Source of the DNA: WHTI01 sp963756365
GTDB lineage: Bacteria > Actinomycetota > CADDZG01 > WHSQ01
NCBI GenBank assembly: GCA_963756365.1
Contig: CAVWNF010000001.1
Location: forward strand, 1-28,345
DNA: 28,345 bases
Direction: 5' to 3'
Shown: positions 8,492-18,712 of the stretch, one piece after another
How the letters are laid out: every line of letters starts with the position of its first letter
Position numbering within the stretch: the first letter of the stretch is position 1
Notes under the pieces: generated by a model
What the model saw: only the letters and a program-made list of their open reading frames with translations
Database searches by the model: none
What the model was told of the DNA's origin: nothing
Position numbers and translations under genes: made by a program

Positions 8492-9175
8492 ATGAGCAGC
8501 ACAGCTGAAGCGGTAGAGAGGAACCAAGAGATGCAGCGTCCTATCCGTGTTCTGCTGGTCGACGACCACGAGGTGGTTCGTAAGGGCATCCGCTTGCTGG
8601 TCGAGACCTTCTTCGAGTTCGACGTCTACGAGGCAGGTTCTGCTCAGGAGGGCGTCGCTCTAGCCACCTCTGGAACCTATGACCTCATCTTCATGGACGC
8701 TCGCATGCCGGAGTTCGACGGTATCTGGGCGATCCGTCAGATCCGCCAGACCAACAAGGAACTCCCGATCCTCGTGCTGTCGACCTATGACACCGAGGAC
8801 TACGTCGATGCTGCCCTTGAGGCAGGCGCCAACGGGTACGTCTTGAAGGAGTCGAGCACAGAGCAGCTGCGTGAAGCGGTCGATACCGCGCTGTCGGGTC
8901 GAGGTCTGTATCTTCACCCTACGGTCGCCCAACGGGTGTTCGTACGCGGGCGCAGGTCAGAGAAGACCGAGGACACACTGAGTGCAAGGGAACTTGAGGT
9001 CCTGCAGCTTCTGAGTGAGGGCGCCACCAACGCGGAGATCGCTGCGCTTCTGTTCGTGAGCGAGAAGACCGTGAAGGCCCACCTCTCCAGCATCTTCCGC
9101 AAGATGTCGGTCACCAACCGCACGCAGGCCGCGTCCAAGGCGATCCGCGAGCACATCGTTAGCTCCAAGGATTAA
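8492..9175 (+). CDS. NarL/LuxR-family response regulator
   Basis: This is a DNA-binding transcription regulator of 227 residues. ATG 8492 is preceded by AAGGGGAAG at 8479-8487. A later ATG at 8531 would also preserve the receiver. The receiver has IRVLLVDDHEVVRKG with the acidic pair, the phospho-acceptor Asp69 in FMDARMPEFDG, Ser/Thr in LVLSTYD, and Lys in GYVLKESS. The C-terminal GerE/LuxR helix-turn-helix reads LSARELEVLQLLSEG, TNAEIAALLFVSEKTVKAHL and SSIFRKMSVTNRTQAAS. All functional residues are present. It is the natural partner of the histidine kinase upstream, and a hairpin terminator follows at once. Confidence 0.95.
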   Translation: MSSTAEAVERNQEMQRPIRVLLVDDHEVVRKGIRLLVETFFEFDVYEAGSAQEGVALATSGTYDLIFMDARMPEFDGIWAIRQIRQTNKELPILVLSTYDTEDYVDAALEAGANGYVLKESSTEQLREAVDTALSGRGLYLHPTVAQRVFVRGRRSEKTEDTLSARELEVLQLLSEGATNAEIAALLFVSEKTVKAHLSSIFRKMSVTNRTQAASKAIREHIVSSKD

Positions 9176-9180
9176 GCATG

Positions 9181-9206
9181 ACGACCGGGGAATCTCTCCC
9201 GGTCGT
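9181..9206 (+). terminator. Hairpin terminator after the response regulator
   Basis: ACGACCGGG (9181-9189) and CCCGGTCGT (9198-9206) form a perfect 9-bp stem with an 8-base loop, six bases after the response-regulator stop. There is no clear T-tract, which is common for GC-rich actinobacteria. It separates the two-component pair from the next unit. Positions 9207-9373 show no gene, and a promoter for the downstream unit should lie there, although I cannot pick one. Confidence 0.7.
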
Positions 9207-9373
9207 TGCCCCCGGAGGCCCGCCCAATAAGACCTTCGGTCCCTCCGCTACCAACTATCGGGGAGCTCCGGTTCGGACCGTGAGCCCCGGTACTCACTAC
9301 GAACGCCCGATGCCTAGCAGGCCCCCGTTCTCTACCTTTGCTCTTGTGACCCATTACAGAGGAAAGGCAGCGG

Positions 9374-9757
9374 ATGCACTTGACCTTCGTTCTGGTCGAT
9401 GCTCGTCCCTCCGCTCGAGCGGCTTTGAGAGAAGTCGTCGAGGAACAGTGGGGGTGGAGCGTGATCGGTGAGGCAAGTGATGGCTTCGAGGCCATTGCCG
9501 TTGCTCGTCGAGCGGACGCTGATGTCCTGCTTGTCGATGCCGCTGTCGACGGACTCGATCTCAAGTCGCTCAACGAGCTCATCGATCCTGCCGTCGGCCC
9601 GCTGGTCGTCGGGTTACTGGATTTCCCTCATCAACATGCTGCCGCCAAAGGCGTTGCAGTGATGAAGGGAGCTCCACCGGAGCACGTTCGCAACGTGATC
9701 ATCGGAGCCCTTAGCTCCGCTGGAACGCACAGTAAGGATGAAGGGGGAAGCAGATGA
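9374..9757 (+). CDS. Stand-alone degenerate receiver-domain protein
   Basis: This is a 127-residue single-domain protein with a CheY/NarL receiver fold. A strong ribosome site, GAGGAAAGG (9359-9367), sets the ATG at 9374. Compared with the regulator upstream, VDDH becomes VDAR (Asp9 kept, second acid replaced by Ala10). The phospho-acceptor position is kept as Asp55 in LLVDAAVDG. The switch Ser/Thr position is lost (GLLDFPH), and the conserved Lys is kept as Lys98 in VMKGAPP. With half the acidic pair and the switch residue missing, phosphorylation is doubtful. It may act as a docking or regulatory subunit. Its TGA overlaps the start of the HEAT-repeat gene (ATGA), so the two are translationally coupled and this protein heads the Pel-like unit. 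Confidence 0.8.
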   Translation: MHLTFVLVDARPSARAALREVVEEQWGWSVIGEASDGFEAIAVARRADADVLLVDAAVDGLDLKSLNELIDPAVGPLVVGLLDFPHQHAAAKGVAVMKGAPPEHVRNVIIGALSSAGTHSKDEGGSR

Positions 9758-12677
9758 CACCTCGGAGAGAGATCGGTTTTCTCCGTTCACTGCTGGGCCA
9801 GGAGGAAGACTCCGAGGCCATCGAAAACGCGGAGACACACGAAAGTACGCGATCGAGCGCCCGACAGGAACTGTCCGATATCGCGCAGGCCGACGGCACA
9901 CGTCGGTTCGAGTCTCCCCCAGAGGGAACCGGCTCCGGTGCTACGGCCTCCCCACCGCCCCTCGCACCGCCGTCCGTGACCCCGCCCGGCATGGTGGCCG
10001 GGGTGAAGCCTGAGGGAGCCACCGAAGCAGCTCATGTGATCACCGATGTCGAGCAGTCGCACCAGGACCTCCTCGACCTCGAGTCCGAGGTTCCGGTGGG
10101 AACCATGGAGGACCACGAGGTCCCGATGGAGGTACGTGAGATCAACCTCGCGCCGGAGCGCCAGATCCGCCGGCGCCTCAGGTGCCCCAGGTCCCCGAGC
10201 CGGTTCTGACGGCAAGCGAGCAACCTGCTGCCTCAGGTCCGTTGGTGACGGCGATCGCCCAGCTCAAGTCGCCGACCGTCGACCGGAGACGGGATGCGCT
10301 GCGGGCTCTTTCGAACATGGAGCTCGACAAGTCAGCGATCGCAGCTGTTGCACGCGCCATGCAGGATCCAGAGCACGAGATCCGCTCACTCGCATTGCGC
10401 GTCCTGGAACTCGATCCAACTACTGCCCCGCAAGAGGCCATCGAGCAGGCGTCACTCGATTCCGATCCTGGGATCCGAGCTCGTTCCGTTGCCCTGCTTG
10501 GCCGTTCTGGCCGGGCTTCGGCTCTAGCCGTCCTCGTGGGCCGCATCGACGGCGAGGAAGATGACGCCGTGATCGGTGCCGCCCTCGGTGGAGCAGCTCG
10601 CCTCCTCGAGTCGATCGAGGCCTCGCGGCTTGCCGAGCACACGGCCGAGGGCCTGGCCCGCTCGATCGCCGGATTGTCCGGCGACGTGAGGGCCCGGTAC
10701 CGACGCGAGATCGGGATGGTGGCTGCCGCTCTGCCAGAGTCGTGGATCGTTGCTGGAGTCACCTCCAAGGACGACAGACTTCGGCTCGGCATGGCAGTGC
10801 TTGCACACGAAGGCGCGGGGCCAGCGGCCACAGCCGCTCTCTCGACCCGCGCGAACGACCCTATTGCGGAGATCCGCAGCATGGCCCTCGAGGTCCAGGG
10901 CCCCGAGATCGTCGACGAATCCGTCCCCGAGCTGACTCCGGTCATGTCCGACGCTGACGAGAGCAACGGGTACGACCTCGAACTCGAAGAAGTCACGATC
11001 CCCGTCCTGATGAACGCCCTCAAGGACCCGCAGCCGGCGGTCAGAGAGCGCGCGGAGACAGCCCTGCGTGCGATCAAGTCGACCCGTATCGCTTCGTGGT
11101 TGGTGCCCCGGATCGCATCCTCGGAGCCCAGCGAGACGGCCTACCTCGCAGATGTAGCACTCCGCTTGGGGATCGTCGAAGCCATCCCCGCCCTCGTCGA
11201 TCACGTTCTCGGGATGGGGCCCGGTCGCGACCGCGATCAACTGAGCTCCGCACTGCGTGGCTTCCCTGGGATCGATGAACTCCTGTCCGAGTGGCAGGAC
11301 GAACCCGACGCCGAGCGCCGGATCGCAGCGATCCGCCTCACCGGACTCATCAGGGGCGGTTCGGCCATCGATTCTGGGCTTAAGGACCCGAGCGCAACGG
11401 TGCGACTCGCCTCGATCGAGGCTGCTGCTCAGGGGCCGATGGACGAGGCCATGTCCGCTGCTCTCCTGTTCGCGATCTCTGCGGATAGCTCCGCTGGGGT
11501 CCGTCTTTCCGCGGCCCGAGCCTTCCTTGGTTCCAGCAGCGAACAGCGGACCAAGGCGGCAGAGCTCGCCCTCAGGGATCCTGACGTCGAGCTCCGACGC
11601 ACCGGCGTGGAACTACTTTCGGGTGTTTCCGGCGGCGAGACATCGCTGCTCGTCAAGGCACTCCAAGACACCGACATTGAGATCTCTGGACGGGCGGCCT
11701 CGATCCTCAGCCAAGCCCCCGGGCCGGAAGCTCTGGCGACGCTGTGGAACGCCCTACGGGCATCATCCTCCGAGGTGCGAGCCAACATAATCGAGGCATT
11801 GCTTGGGTTCGGACCGGACGTTCTCGGCCGGCTAGCCCGCCAGGCCTACGAATCAGGCGATCCCGCGGAGCGAGCTCTCGGGCTAGCGATGCTCGTTCGC
11901 CTCGGGAACGGCGGCGGTCATGACCTCTTGGTCGACTCTCTGTCCGACCCCGCAACGGAAGTTCGCGCCGAGGCACTCAAGGCAATGGTCGGCCGTGCTC
12001 AGGCGATGGACGTCGACGCGGTTGGAGCTCGGGTTCGAGACCCACACTCTGACGTGCGTGCGCTGTCCGTGTCTGCGCTGGCATCACTCGACGACGATCG
12101 GACCCTTCCCTATCTTCTGGATGCGTCGCACGATCCGGTGGAGACAGTGCGGAACGCAGCGCGCGAGCGTCGATCCTGGCTCGTAGTTCGGCGTCCGTGG
12201 CCCACATGCTCATCGATGCGCTCGGCACACCGAACCTCCGGAGAACCGCATCGGAGCTGCTCGTCAAGATGGGCCCGGTCGCAACCGACGTACTAGTCGC
12301 CTCCTTGGTGGGGGCATCGGATGACTTCTCGAGGATCGTGGGGGAAACGCTGTCCCAGGCTGGCGCTGCCCCGGTACTGATCGCAGAACTAACCGATCGT
12401 TCGGCGGACCGCCGTCGCATGGCTATCCAGGCCCTGGGGGCGATGCGCTCCAGCGAGGCGGTCGAAGCTCCTGATCGCTCGACTTCAAGACCCGGACGGG
12501 ATCGTGCGGGTTAAGACGGCCGAGGTGCTCGGAGACATGGGTGACGTACGGGCAGTCGAGCCGCTCAAGAGGATCTTCGTCGCAGACCCAGACATGGATG
12601 TTGTAGCAGCGACGGAGAAGTCGCTTCGGAAACTGACCGGGCCGCCCCAAAGCGGCACGACGGAAACTAGGAGCTGA
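9754..12677 (+). CDS. Large HEAT-repeat protein
   Basis: This is a scaffold-type alpha-solenoid of about 974 residues. ATG 9754 has AAGGGGGA at 9741-9748 and overlaps the receiver stop. The first 140 residues are low-complexity, Pro- and Glu-rich (SPPPLAPPSVTPP-like stretches). After a frameshift near 10170-10180, about 18-20 HEAT/PBS-lyase-like repeats follow, each with a pattern such as LKDPQPAVRERAETALRAI, LRDPDVELRRTGVELLSG or LSDPATEVRAEALKAM. Further shifts occur near 12180 and 12460, after which the repeats continue (LQDPDGIVRVKTAEVLGDMG) to the TGA at 12675-12677. There is no signal peptide or membrane segment, so it should be cytosolic. HEAT arrays bind proteins. Its place beside PelF, which carries similar repeats at its own C-terminus, suggests a complex around the glycosyltransferase. 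No catalytic motif is visible. Confidence 0.85.
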
Positions 12678-12679
12678 CG

Positions 12680-14985
12680 ATGGCGGACATCGGACAGGTA
12701 CAGATGCAGCAGCCGAGTAGAGAGTGAGCGCACGGGTCCTTCGGACCTGCACGTCGTACTCACTACTGAGGGCACGTACCCCCACTTCCGGGGCGGGGTT
12801 AGCACCTGGTGCGAGGCGATGATGCGCGGGATGCCGGAGACGGACTTCACTGTCTGGGCTCTGATGATGAACCCGTTCATATCGTCCCAGTACGTGTTGC
12901 CCCGGAACGTTAGGCGGTTCGTCGGTCTCCCTCTGTGGGGAACCGAGGAGCCCGTCGAGTACACGTCGGAGGTGCCGGCGGCAAAGGTGATCTACCTTTC
13001 GCGGCGCACCCGTGAGGGCCAGGCGAAGGAGGGCTTCGTTCCTCTGCTCAAGCAGCTCCTGGTCGAGATCGGTTCGCCCGACTTCGATCCCGGACACTTC
13101 GGACAGTTGCTGTACCAGATGCACCTGTACTTCCGCGACAACGACTACCGCGCCACGTTCCGCTCGCGTGCAACGTGGGACGACGATCACCGAGGTGTTC
13201 CTCAACGCGAACAGCGGCGACTCTCCTAGGACGACGACGCCGTCGACCGCGGATGCCGCACGGCGAGGAGATCGTCGAGGACACCAACCCCGAGCGGGGA
13301 CCGAGCCGCGCCGAGGCACGTGAGATCTTCCGTCAGCTCCGGACCCCGACGAGGCCGCAGCCGCCGAGCAACGGCAACGGCGAGCACCTGCCGTCCCTGA
13401 ACGACGCGACCGAGGGTCTCCGGTGGCTCTACCGGCTCATGATGCCGCTGAACGTCCCGATCCCGAAGCCGATGTCGTGCACTCGTCGGCCGCAGGTTTC
13501 TGTGCGATCCCGGGCATCCTCGCCAAGATCGAGAGCGGAACGCCGTTCCTCCTCACTGAGCACGGCGTCTACATGCGTGAGCAGTACCTGGCGATGGCCC
13601 GGTACGGCTTCCCCTACTACCTGAAGAAGTTCCTCGTTCAGATGATCGCCGCGATCTCCCGGACCGCGTTCTACTACGCGGACCAGATCAGTCCCGTGTG
13701 CGAGTTCAACGCTCGTTGGGAGCTCCGCAACGGTGCAGAGCGCGAGCGCATCCGAGTCATCTACAACGGTGTCGATCCGGTGTCGTTCAGCCCCCGGCAG
13801 GTGTCGCGTCCGTCGGCTCCGACGGTCGTATCGATCGCCCGTATCGACCCGCTGAAGGATCTCGAGACGTTCCTGAGGGTCGCCGATGTCGTGCGCCAGC
13901 GCGTCCCGAACGTGCAGTTCCTGCACTACGGACCGGTCGCCGACCGCGACTACGACGCGAAGGTCAAGGAGCTCCACGAGACCTCAACCTGGGGAACACG
14001 GTCAAGTTCATGGGCACGACCGACAACCCGGCGGAGGCCTACAACCAGGGTGACGTCATCCTCCTCACCAGCATCTCGGAGGCGTTCCCTACTCGGTCGT
14101 CGAGGCGCTCATGTGCGGCAAGCCGGTCGTCTCGACCGACGTCGGTGGCGTGCGCGAAGCGCTCGAAGGTGTCGGACTCCTCGCGAGGCCGAAGGACATC
14201 GAGGGTCTCGCCGACGCCGTCCTCCGGTTGCTCAATCTCGATGAGGGAGCGCGTCAGGAACTCGAGGCCGCGTGCCGCGACCGGGCGCTCAACCGCTTCA
14301 CGATCGACGCAGCGCTGCAGGGCTACCGTCGCACTTACGTCACTCTCGCCGAGGCATACAGGCGTGAGCGTGCTGCCGGTCGCATCCCCGAGCCGCAGCC
14401 GGTGCTGCAGCCGCAGCTCACGGTCGTGCCGGACGAGCCCGAGGTCGTTGCACAGGCCCCGACCGTCGACGAGACAGCAGGACGTCATCATCGTCGAGGA
14501 AGGCCTCACGGCTCCGCCGGCGCAGATCGCCGAGGAGATCGAGCGCCAGCGCATGATGCCTCCGGAGGAGCTCGAGGTGTTCACCGAGCCTCCGACGGGT
14601 GGGTACGTGCCCGATGCCGATGCAGGCATCCTCGAGCCCGACGCACCGATCATCGAGCCCGAGCAGGAGTTCGAGGTTCGTGAGATGCAGCCGGTCGTCG
14701 GTCCGTCGCTCACCTCGGACGACCCGACGCGAGCGGCTGGCCGCCTTCGAGGAGGCCTACCGCGTCGGTGGAGCGGATCTGTCGAGTGCGGTCAGGGTCC
14801 TGTTGAACGACCCCGACGCCGAGCTCCGTCGCAGGGCGATCTCGCCTTCGGTTACCGCCGAGGCGCTGCCCCGCACGGAAGCGATCCACCTGCTCTCACA
14901 GGTCCTGAGTTCTGACCCTGACCCCACGGTCCGGAGCGCGGCAGCAGCCGCCCTGGCCACGGTCCTGGCACGGGAGGAGTCGTAG
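12680..14985 (+). CDS. pelF: PelF-type GT4 glycosyltransferase with C-terminal HEAT extension
   Basis: This is a cytosolic retaining glycosyltransferase. Family members polymerise the Pel exopolysaccharide. ATG 12680 lies two bases after the HEAT gene stop, with TAGGAG upstream. The PelF N-terminal (DUF3492-type) blocks are HVVLTTEGTYPHFRGGVSTW, DVVHSSAAGFCAIPG and GTPFLLTEHGVYMREQY. The GT4 core has RVIYNGVDPVSFSP, VVSIARIDPLKDLETFLRV, HYGPVADRDYDAKVKE, NPAEAYNQGDVILLTSISEAF (E-x7-E region) and CGKPVVSTDVGGVREALEG. After about residue 570 comes a Pro/Glu-rich linker (PPEELEVFTEPPTGGYV), then two HEAT-like repeats (VLLNDPDAELRRRAI, LSSDPDPTVRSAAAAAL). The total of about 768 residues compares with about 500 for usual PelF. 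Frame shifts occur near 12727, 13180, 13225, 13470, 13985, 14090, 14485 and 14735. The sugar substrate is not determined. Confidence 0.88.
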
Positions 14986-16597
14986 ATGGCGATCAGGAAC
15001 CCCAGCCTCGAAGAGCTCACCGATGAGCTCTCCCGGAACGCCGGGTGGCTCGAGAGCCCCTTCGAGGCAGCCGCTCACCTAGAGAGCCTCGGGATCAACG
15101 ACGAGGTCGCCCAGGAGCACTATGGGCAGCCCGACGTTTTCTCCCTGGCCCTCCTGGTCGCCCAGCGCCAGCGTGGTGTTGACGCCGCGCAGGAGGCTGC
15201 ATGGGAAGAGGAGCGCAGGCGTCAGAAGGAAGAACTCGACAAGTGGGAGCCGCCGAGTCTGTGGTCGGCGATCCCCAGGTTCTTCTTCCGAGGCGTCGCG
15301 TTCGGACTCCCGATGGCGATCATGATCTTCTCGATCCTGTTGCTCCTGTACTCGCTGTGGGCGTACTACTACTTCTCCACGGCTCGAGCCACCGCGATCG
15401 GCGTGGAGTACGCGCTCAGCTACCTGCTGGCCGGTGGTTTCACCCAGGCGATCGGTAGACGAGGGCTCATGTACCTGAGGCAGGGCATGTTCCTGCTTGC
15501 TGCATGAAGGTGGCGTTCTTCTTCGTCGCCGCCGGCGTGCTGATGACCGCCCTGGTCGGCATCATCTTGTACTTCTTCTTCTCGGCGTTCCCGGTCGTGT
15601 CCGGGATCGAGAAGGACCTTGCGGTCGTTTACTACTTCACGCTGTCGATCCTGTGGTTGTCGCTGTCGACCCTCTACATGCTCCAGAAGGAGCTGCTGTT
15701 CTCGATCGCTATCGCGGTCGGCATCGGAGTGGTCTACATCTTCCGTGAGTGGTTCGGCTGGGACATCGTCCTTGCGCACCAGGTCGGGATCCTCTCGGCC
15801 GCGGCGTTCGCGCTGATCTCGTCGGCGGTCCTCCTCGCCTTCCTTCACAACCGCTCGAAGGATCCGAGGTTGCCGATCTCCACGAGGCTGCCGAGGTTCA
15901 CTCTGTTGCTTTCCTCGGTGGCGCCGTACTTCCTGTTCGGTCTCCTGTACTTCGTGTTGATCTTCGGAGACAGGATCATCGCCTGGACGGGCCGTACCGA
16001 TTTCCGTCAGACGTTCATCTGGTTCCAGACCGACTATGAGGTCGGGATCAACTGGGCTCTGCTCGGACTGCTACCTGCGCTGGGCGCCCTCGAGTACATC
16101 ATCTACAGGTTCTCGGGGTTCGTTAAGCCACAGCAGCTGCAGTACACGGTCAGGAGGCCAAGGACTTCCGTTCGTGGTTCTTCGCCTTCTACCGCCGCAG
16201 CATGGTGCTGTACTTCGTGATGTCGATCCTCGGAGCCGTCGGCGCCTACTTCTTCGTCAAGTGGCTGGTGCAGTACATCCCCGAGATCGCCATCCTGCTG
16301 AACGACGTCAGCGTGTTCGTGTTCATCTTCGGATCGATCGGCTACTCGCTGTCGGCGTTCTCGCTGCTGAACGTGTCGCTGTTCTTCTGGTTGTCTCGAC
16401 CGAGGCTGGCGATCCTTGCCGTGATTCCGGCTCTGATCGTGGACTTCCTCGTAGGGTTCATCCTGAGCCGGTTGGTCGTCTACTACTGGGCGGTCATCGG
16501 GTTCGCGCTGGGTGGGATCGTGTTCGCGGTCGTGAGTTTGGTGCTTGCTTTGCGGGTGCTGACTAATCTCGACTACTACTACTACTCCTCGGTGTAG
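14986..16597 (+). CDS. pelG: PelG-type exopolysaccharide transporter
   Basis: This is a polytopic inner-membrane protein related to the MOP flippases. PelG works with PelF in polymer synthesis and export. ATG 14986 directly follows the PelF stop, with GGAGGAG at 14973-14979. Residues 1-105 are soluble and charged (EEERRRQKEELDKWEPPS) and are not part of ordinary PelG, which has about 455 residues against about 537 here. Membrane segments begin with GVAFGLPMAIMIFSILLLLY. Family marks are LRQGMFLLA, YFTLSILWLSLSTLYML, LIFGDRIIAW, LLGLLPALGALEYIIYRF, DFRSWFFAFYRRS, GSIGYSLSAFSLLNVSLFFW and the terminal LTNLDYYYYSS, the typical PelG ending. Frameshifts lie near 15507 and 16155. The Pel assignment rests on the PelF neighbour plus these motifs. 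Confidence 0.85.
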
Positions 16598-16605
16598 GTG
16601 AGACT

Positions 16606-18712
16606 ATGAATTCGATCGAGATCTTCAAGACGTTCTTCGGGTTCGGGGTGGCTTTCATCCTGCTCCCCTGGCTGATCCTGCCGACCCCGAAGACCGCTCG
16701 CAACGCACTCGATGTCGTCGTCATCAACTTCCTGAGATGGGCGGCGATCATCATCATCGTCTCGCAGATCCTCGCCGCCAGCCGCTGTACGAGACGAGGA
16801 CGCTGATCATCCTGGCGTTGATCGCGGTCTACTTCTTCAAGCTTAGGCCGGCCGGGCGACTCCGGATGGTTCGCGGACCTCGGGGACCGACTGTCGGTGA
16901 GGCTTGCGGCTTCGGAGATCGCTTCGAGAGAGGCGAGGCTAAGGTTGCAACGAGGTGTGGCAAGGAGAGCAGCGACCCGTCGCCGTCGAACAAGAGCGAT
17001 CGGCGCCCAAGTCTGAGGGTCGGGACCATCTGGTGCTGCTGTTCTGATCATCCCCTTCTTGATCGTGCTCGGTATCTCCTATTACCTGCGGGTAAGGTCC
17101 CCGCGCTGACATGTATCGCTGAGTCCGTCGGACAACTACACGATCCTCACGTGGACGAAGCTGTTCGAACAGAACCAGATCTTCACGGAAGGTGTGTACC
17201 GCACGGCACGCACGCGGTACTGGCGCTCTGGCACAAGTTCAGTCTTGGTCTCGATGTCGCCGACCTGATCCGTTTCGGCGGACCATGCTGACGACGCTGA
17301 TCCCGGTTGGAGCGATGACTCGGTACTCAGAGTCACCCGCAACGCAGGCGCAGCCGTTTCGCCGGCGCGATCTTCGGAGTGTTCGGCCCGCGCGCGAGTT
17401 CATGGTTCCGTTCTCGCGTCAGTCGGCGCCACTCCCGCAGGAGTTCAGCCTCGGCATCGGTCTCCTGACTCTGGCGTTCGTTGCCATGGCCGTGACCACG
17501 CGAGAGAAGGGCCATCTCTAGACGGTAGGCGCTGGTCGTTGGCGATGGCGATGATCCATCCGCTGCCATCTTCGTCTTCATGGCAGCTGGCCGTCGCGTC
17601 TCGGCGGTCGCAACGGGCATCTTCACGAAGGACGGTATGCTCGCCGCGGCAAAGGTGATCGGAGTGGTGATCCTCGCCGCCTTGATGGCCACTTCTATAT
17701 CCCGATCGCCCTTCTGTTCGGAAAGGCCATCTTCGCCGGTATCCGATCGAGCTGTTGCCGTTCATCGGGGATCCCTCACCGCAAGCGATGCCCCCAGCGC
17801 TGTGCGGTTCAAGGAGGGGATGGGTCAGAACGCGATCTCGATCGGTTCGCTGATCGGCGCTTTCTTCGGATTCTTCGGTGGTTTCGTGATGCTTGCGACC
17901 AACAGACGGGCGTCCGGGGCCGCGACGATCGGTCTGTCTGCCGTCGCCGTCCTGGTCGTCGTCCTGTTCGACACCAGCATCCTGGGCCTGGATCCCTTCT
18001 ATGCGATCCGCCTAGCATGGATCATCGGTCCGATGCTTGCCCTCGGCTACGGAGTTGGCTTGGCTGGGGTGCTGGCCGTGGTTCCGATGCGGTTGGTCTG
18101 GTCAGGGTCGCGATCTCGATGATGGTGGCGCTCCTCGCCATCTTGATATTCGCCGGCATGTTTCCCGTTCCAGCTGTAGGCGGCGACCGTCGCCGACCGA
18201 CTACGAGGCGATCTCCCGTCAAACGAGGGACATCCAGCGTCAGAACGAGCACTTCACGTATACGGTCGTAGGCATCCCGGAACAGCGTCAGCGGATCTCG
18301 GTCACGGGTTCTTCGTTGAGCTCTGGGTGTTCGCCCGAGACGTTCGTTCCAGGATGCCGCGCGCCCGGCTACGAGCTCCCGATCGCTACCGAGGACGTCT
18401 ACATCACCATCGAGAAGGACCTTCGAACCCGGCCTGATCCTCGAACCGACCAACCCAACCAGCGAGTACTACCGCAACGAGGCCAAGCGGGGTCGCATCA
18501 TGGCGATCGCCTACGAGTGGTGCGAGTCCTACCGCAGGTACCACGATGACATGTCCGTCTACTACGACGACGAGAACGTCCGTATCTATCAGATCCACAG
18601 GAACGCCGACTTCCGGCTCGCCGACCAGTCTCTGCAGTTCAAGGACTATGAGTACGACCAGGGCGAGCTGTTCAACTCCGGCCCGACGATCGAGCAGGTC
18701 CTCGGCCGATGA
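16606..18712 (+). CDS. Large polytopic membrane protein, GT-C-like
   Basis: Eight bases after pelG, ATG 16606 opens a locus of about 702 residues with at least ten frame changes (near 16780, 16855, 17010, 17095, 17190, 17290, 17365, 17520, 17700, 18170, 18310 and 18425). The segments read in order: FGFGVAFILLPWLILP, WAAIIIIVSQILA, TLIILALIAVYFFKL, an Arg-rich loop, AVLIIPFLIVLGISYYL, and the external loop DNYTILTWTKLFEQNQIFTE followed by a HGTHAVLALWH-like segment. Then come more helices (FSLGIGLLTLAFVAMAV, AAKVIGVVILAALMA, IGSLIGAFFGFFGGFVML, AVLVVVLFDTSIL) and a C-terminal extracytoplasmic domain (YEWCESYRRYHDDMSVYYDD) ending GPTIEQVLGR. Early acidic loop plus a Y-P/H-G-x-H-like segment plus many helices resembles GT-C (GT39-type) transferases that use lipid-linked sugars. 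This is suggestive only, because no residue proves catalysis. Confidence 0.6.

Noticed and set aside
9178..9471. Small forward frame starting right after the response regulator.
   Set aside because: It runs through the terminator hairpin, has no ribosome site or similarity, and overlaps the well-supported receiver gene.
10178..11077. Reverse-strand 299-codon frame opposite the HEAT gene, rich in Ser, Arg and Ala.
   Set aside because: Its composition is that of an antisense shadow, and the forward frame has clear periodic HEAT repeats.
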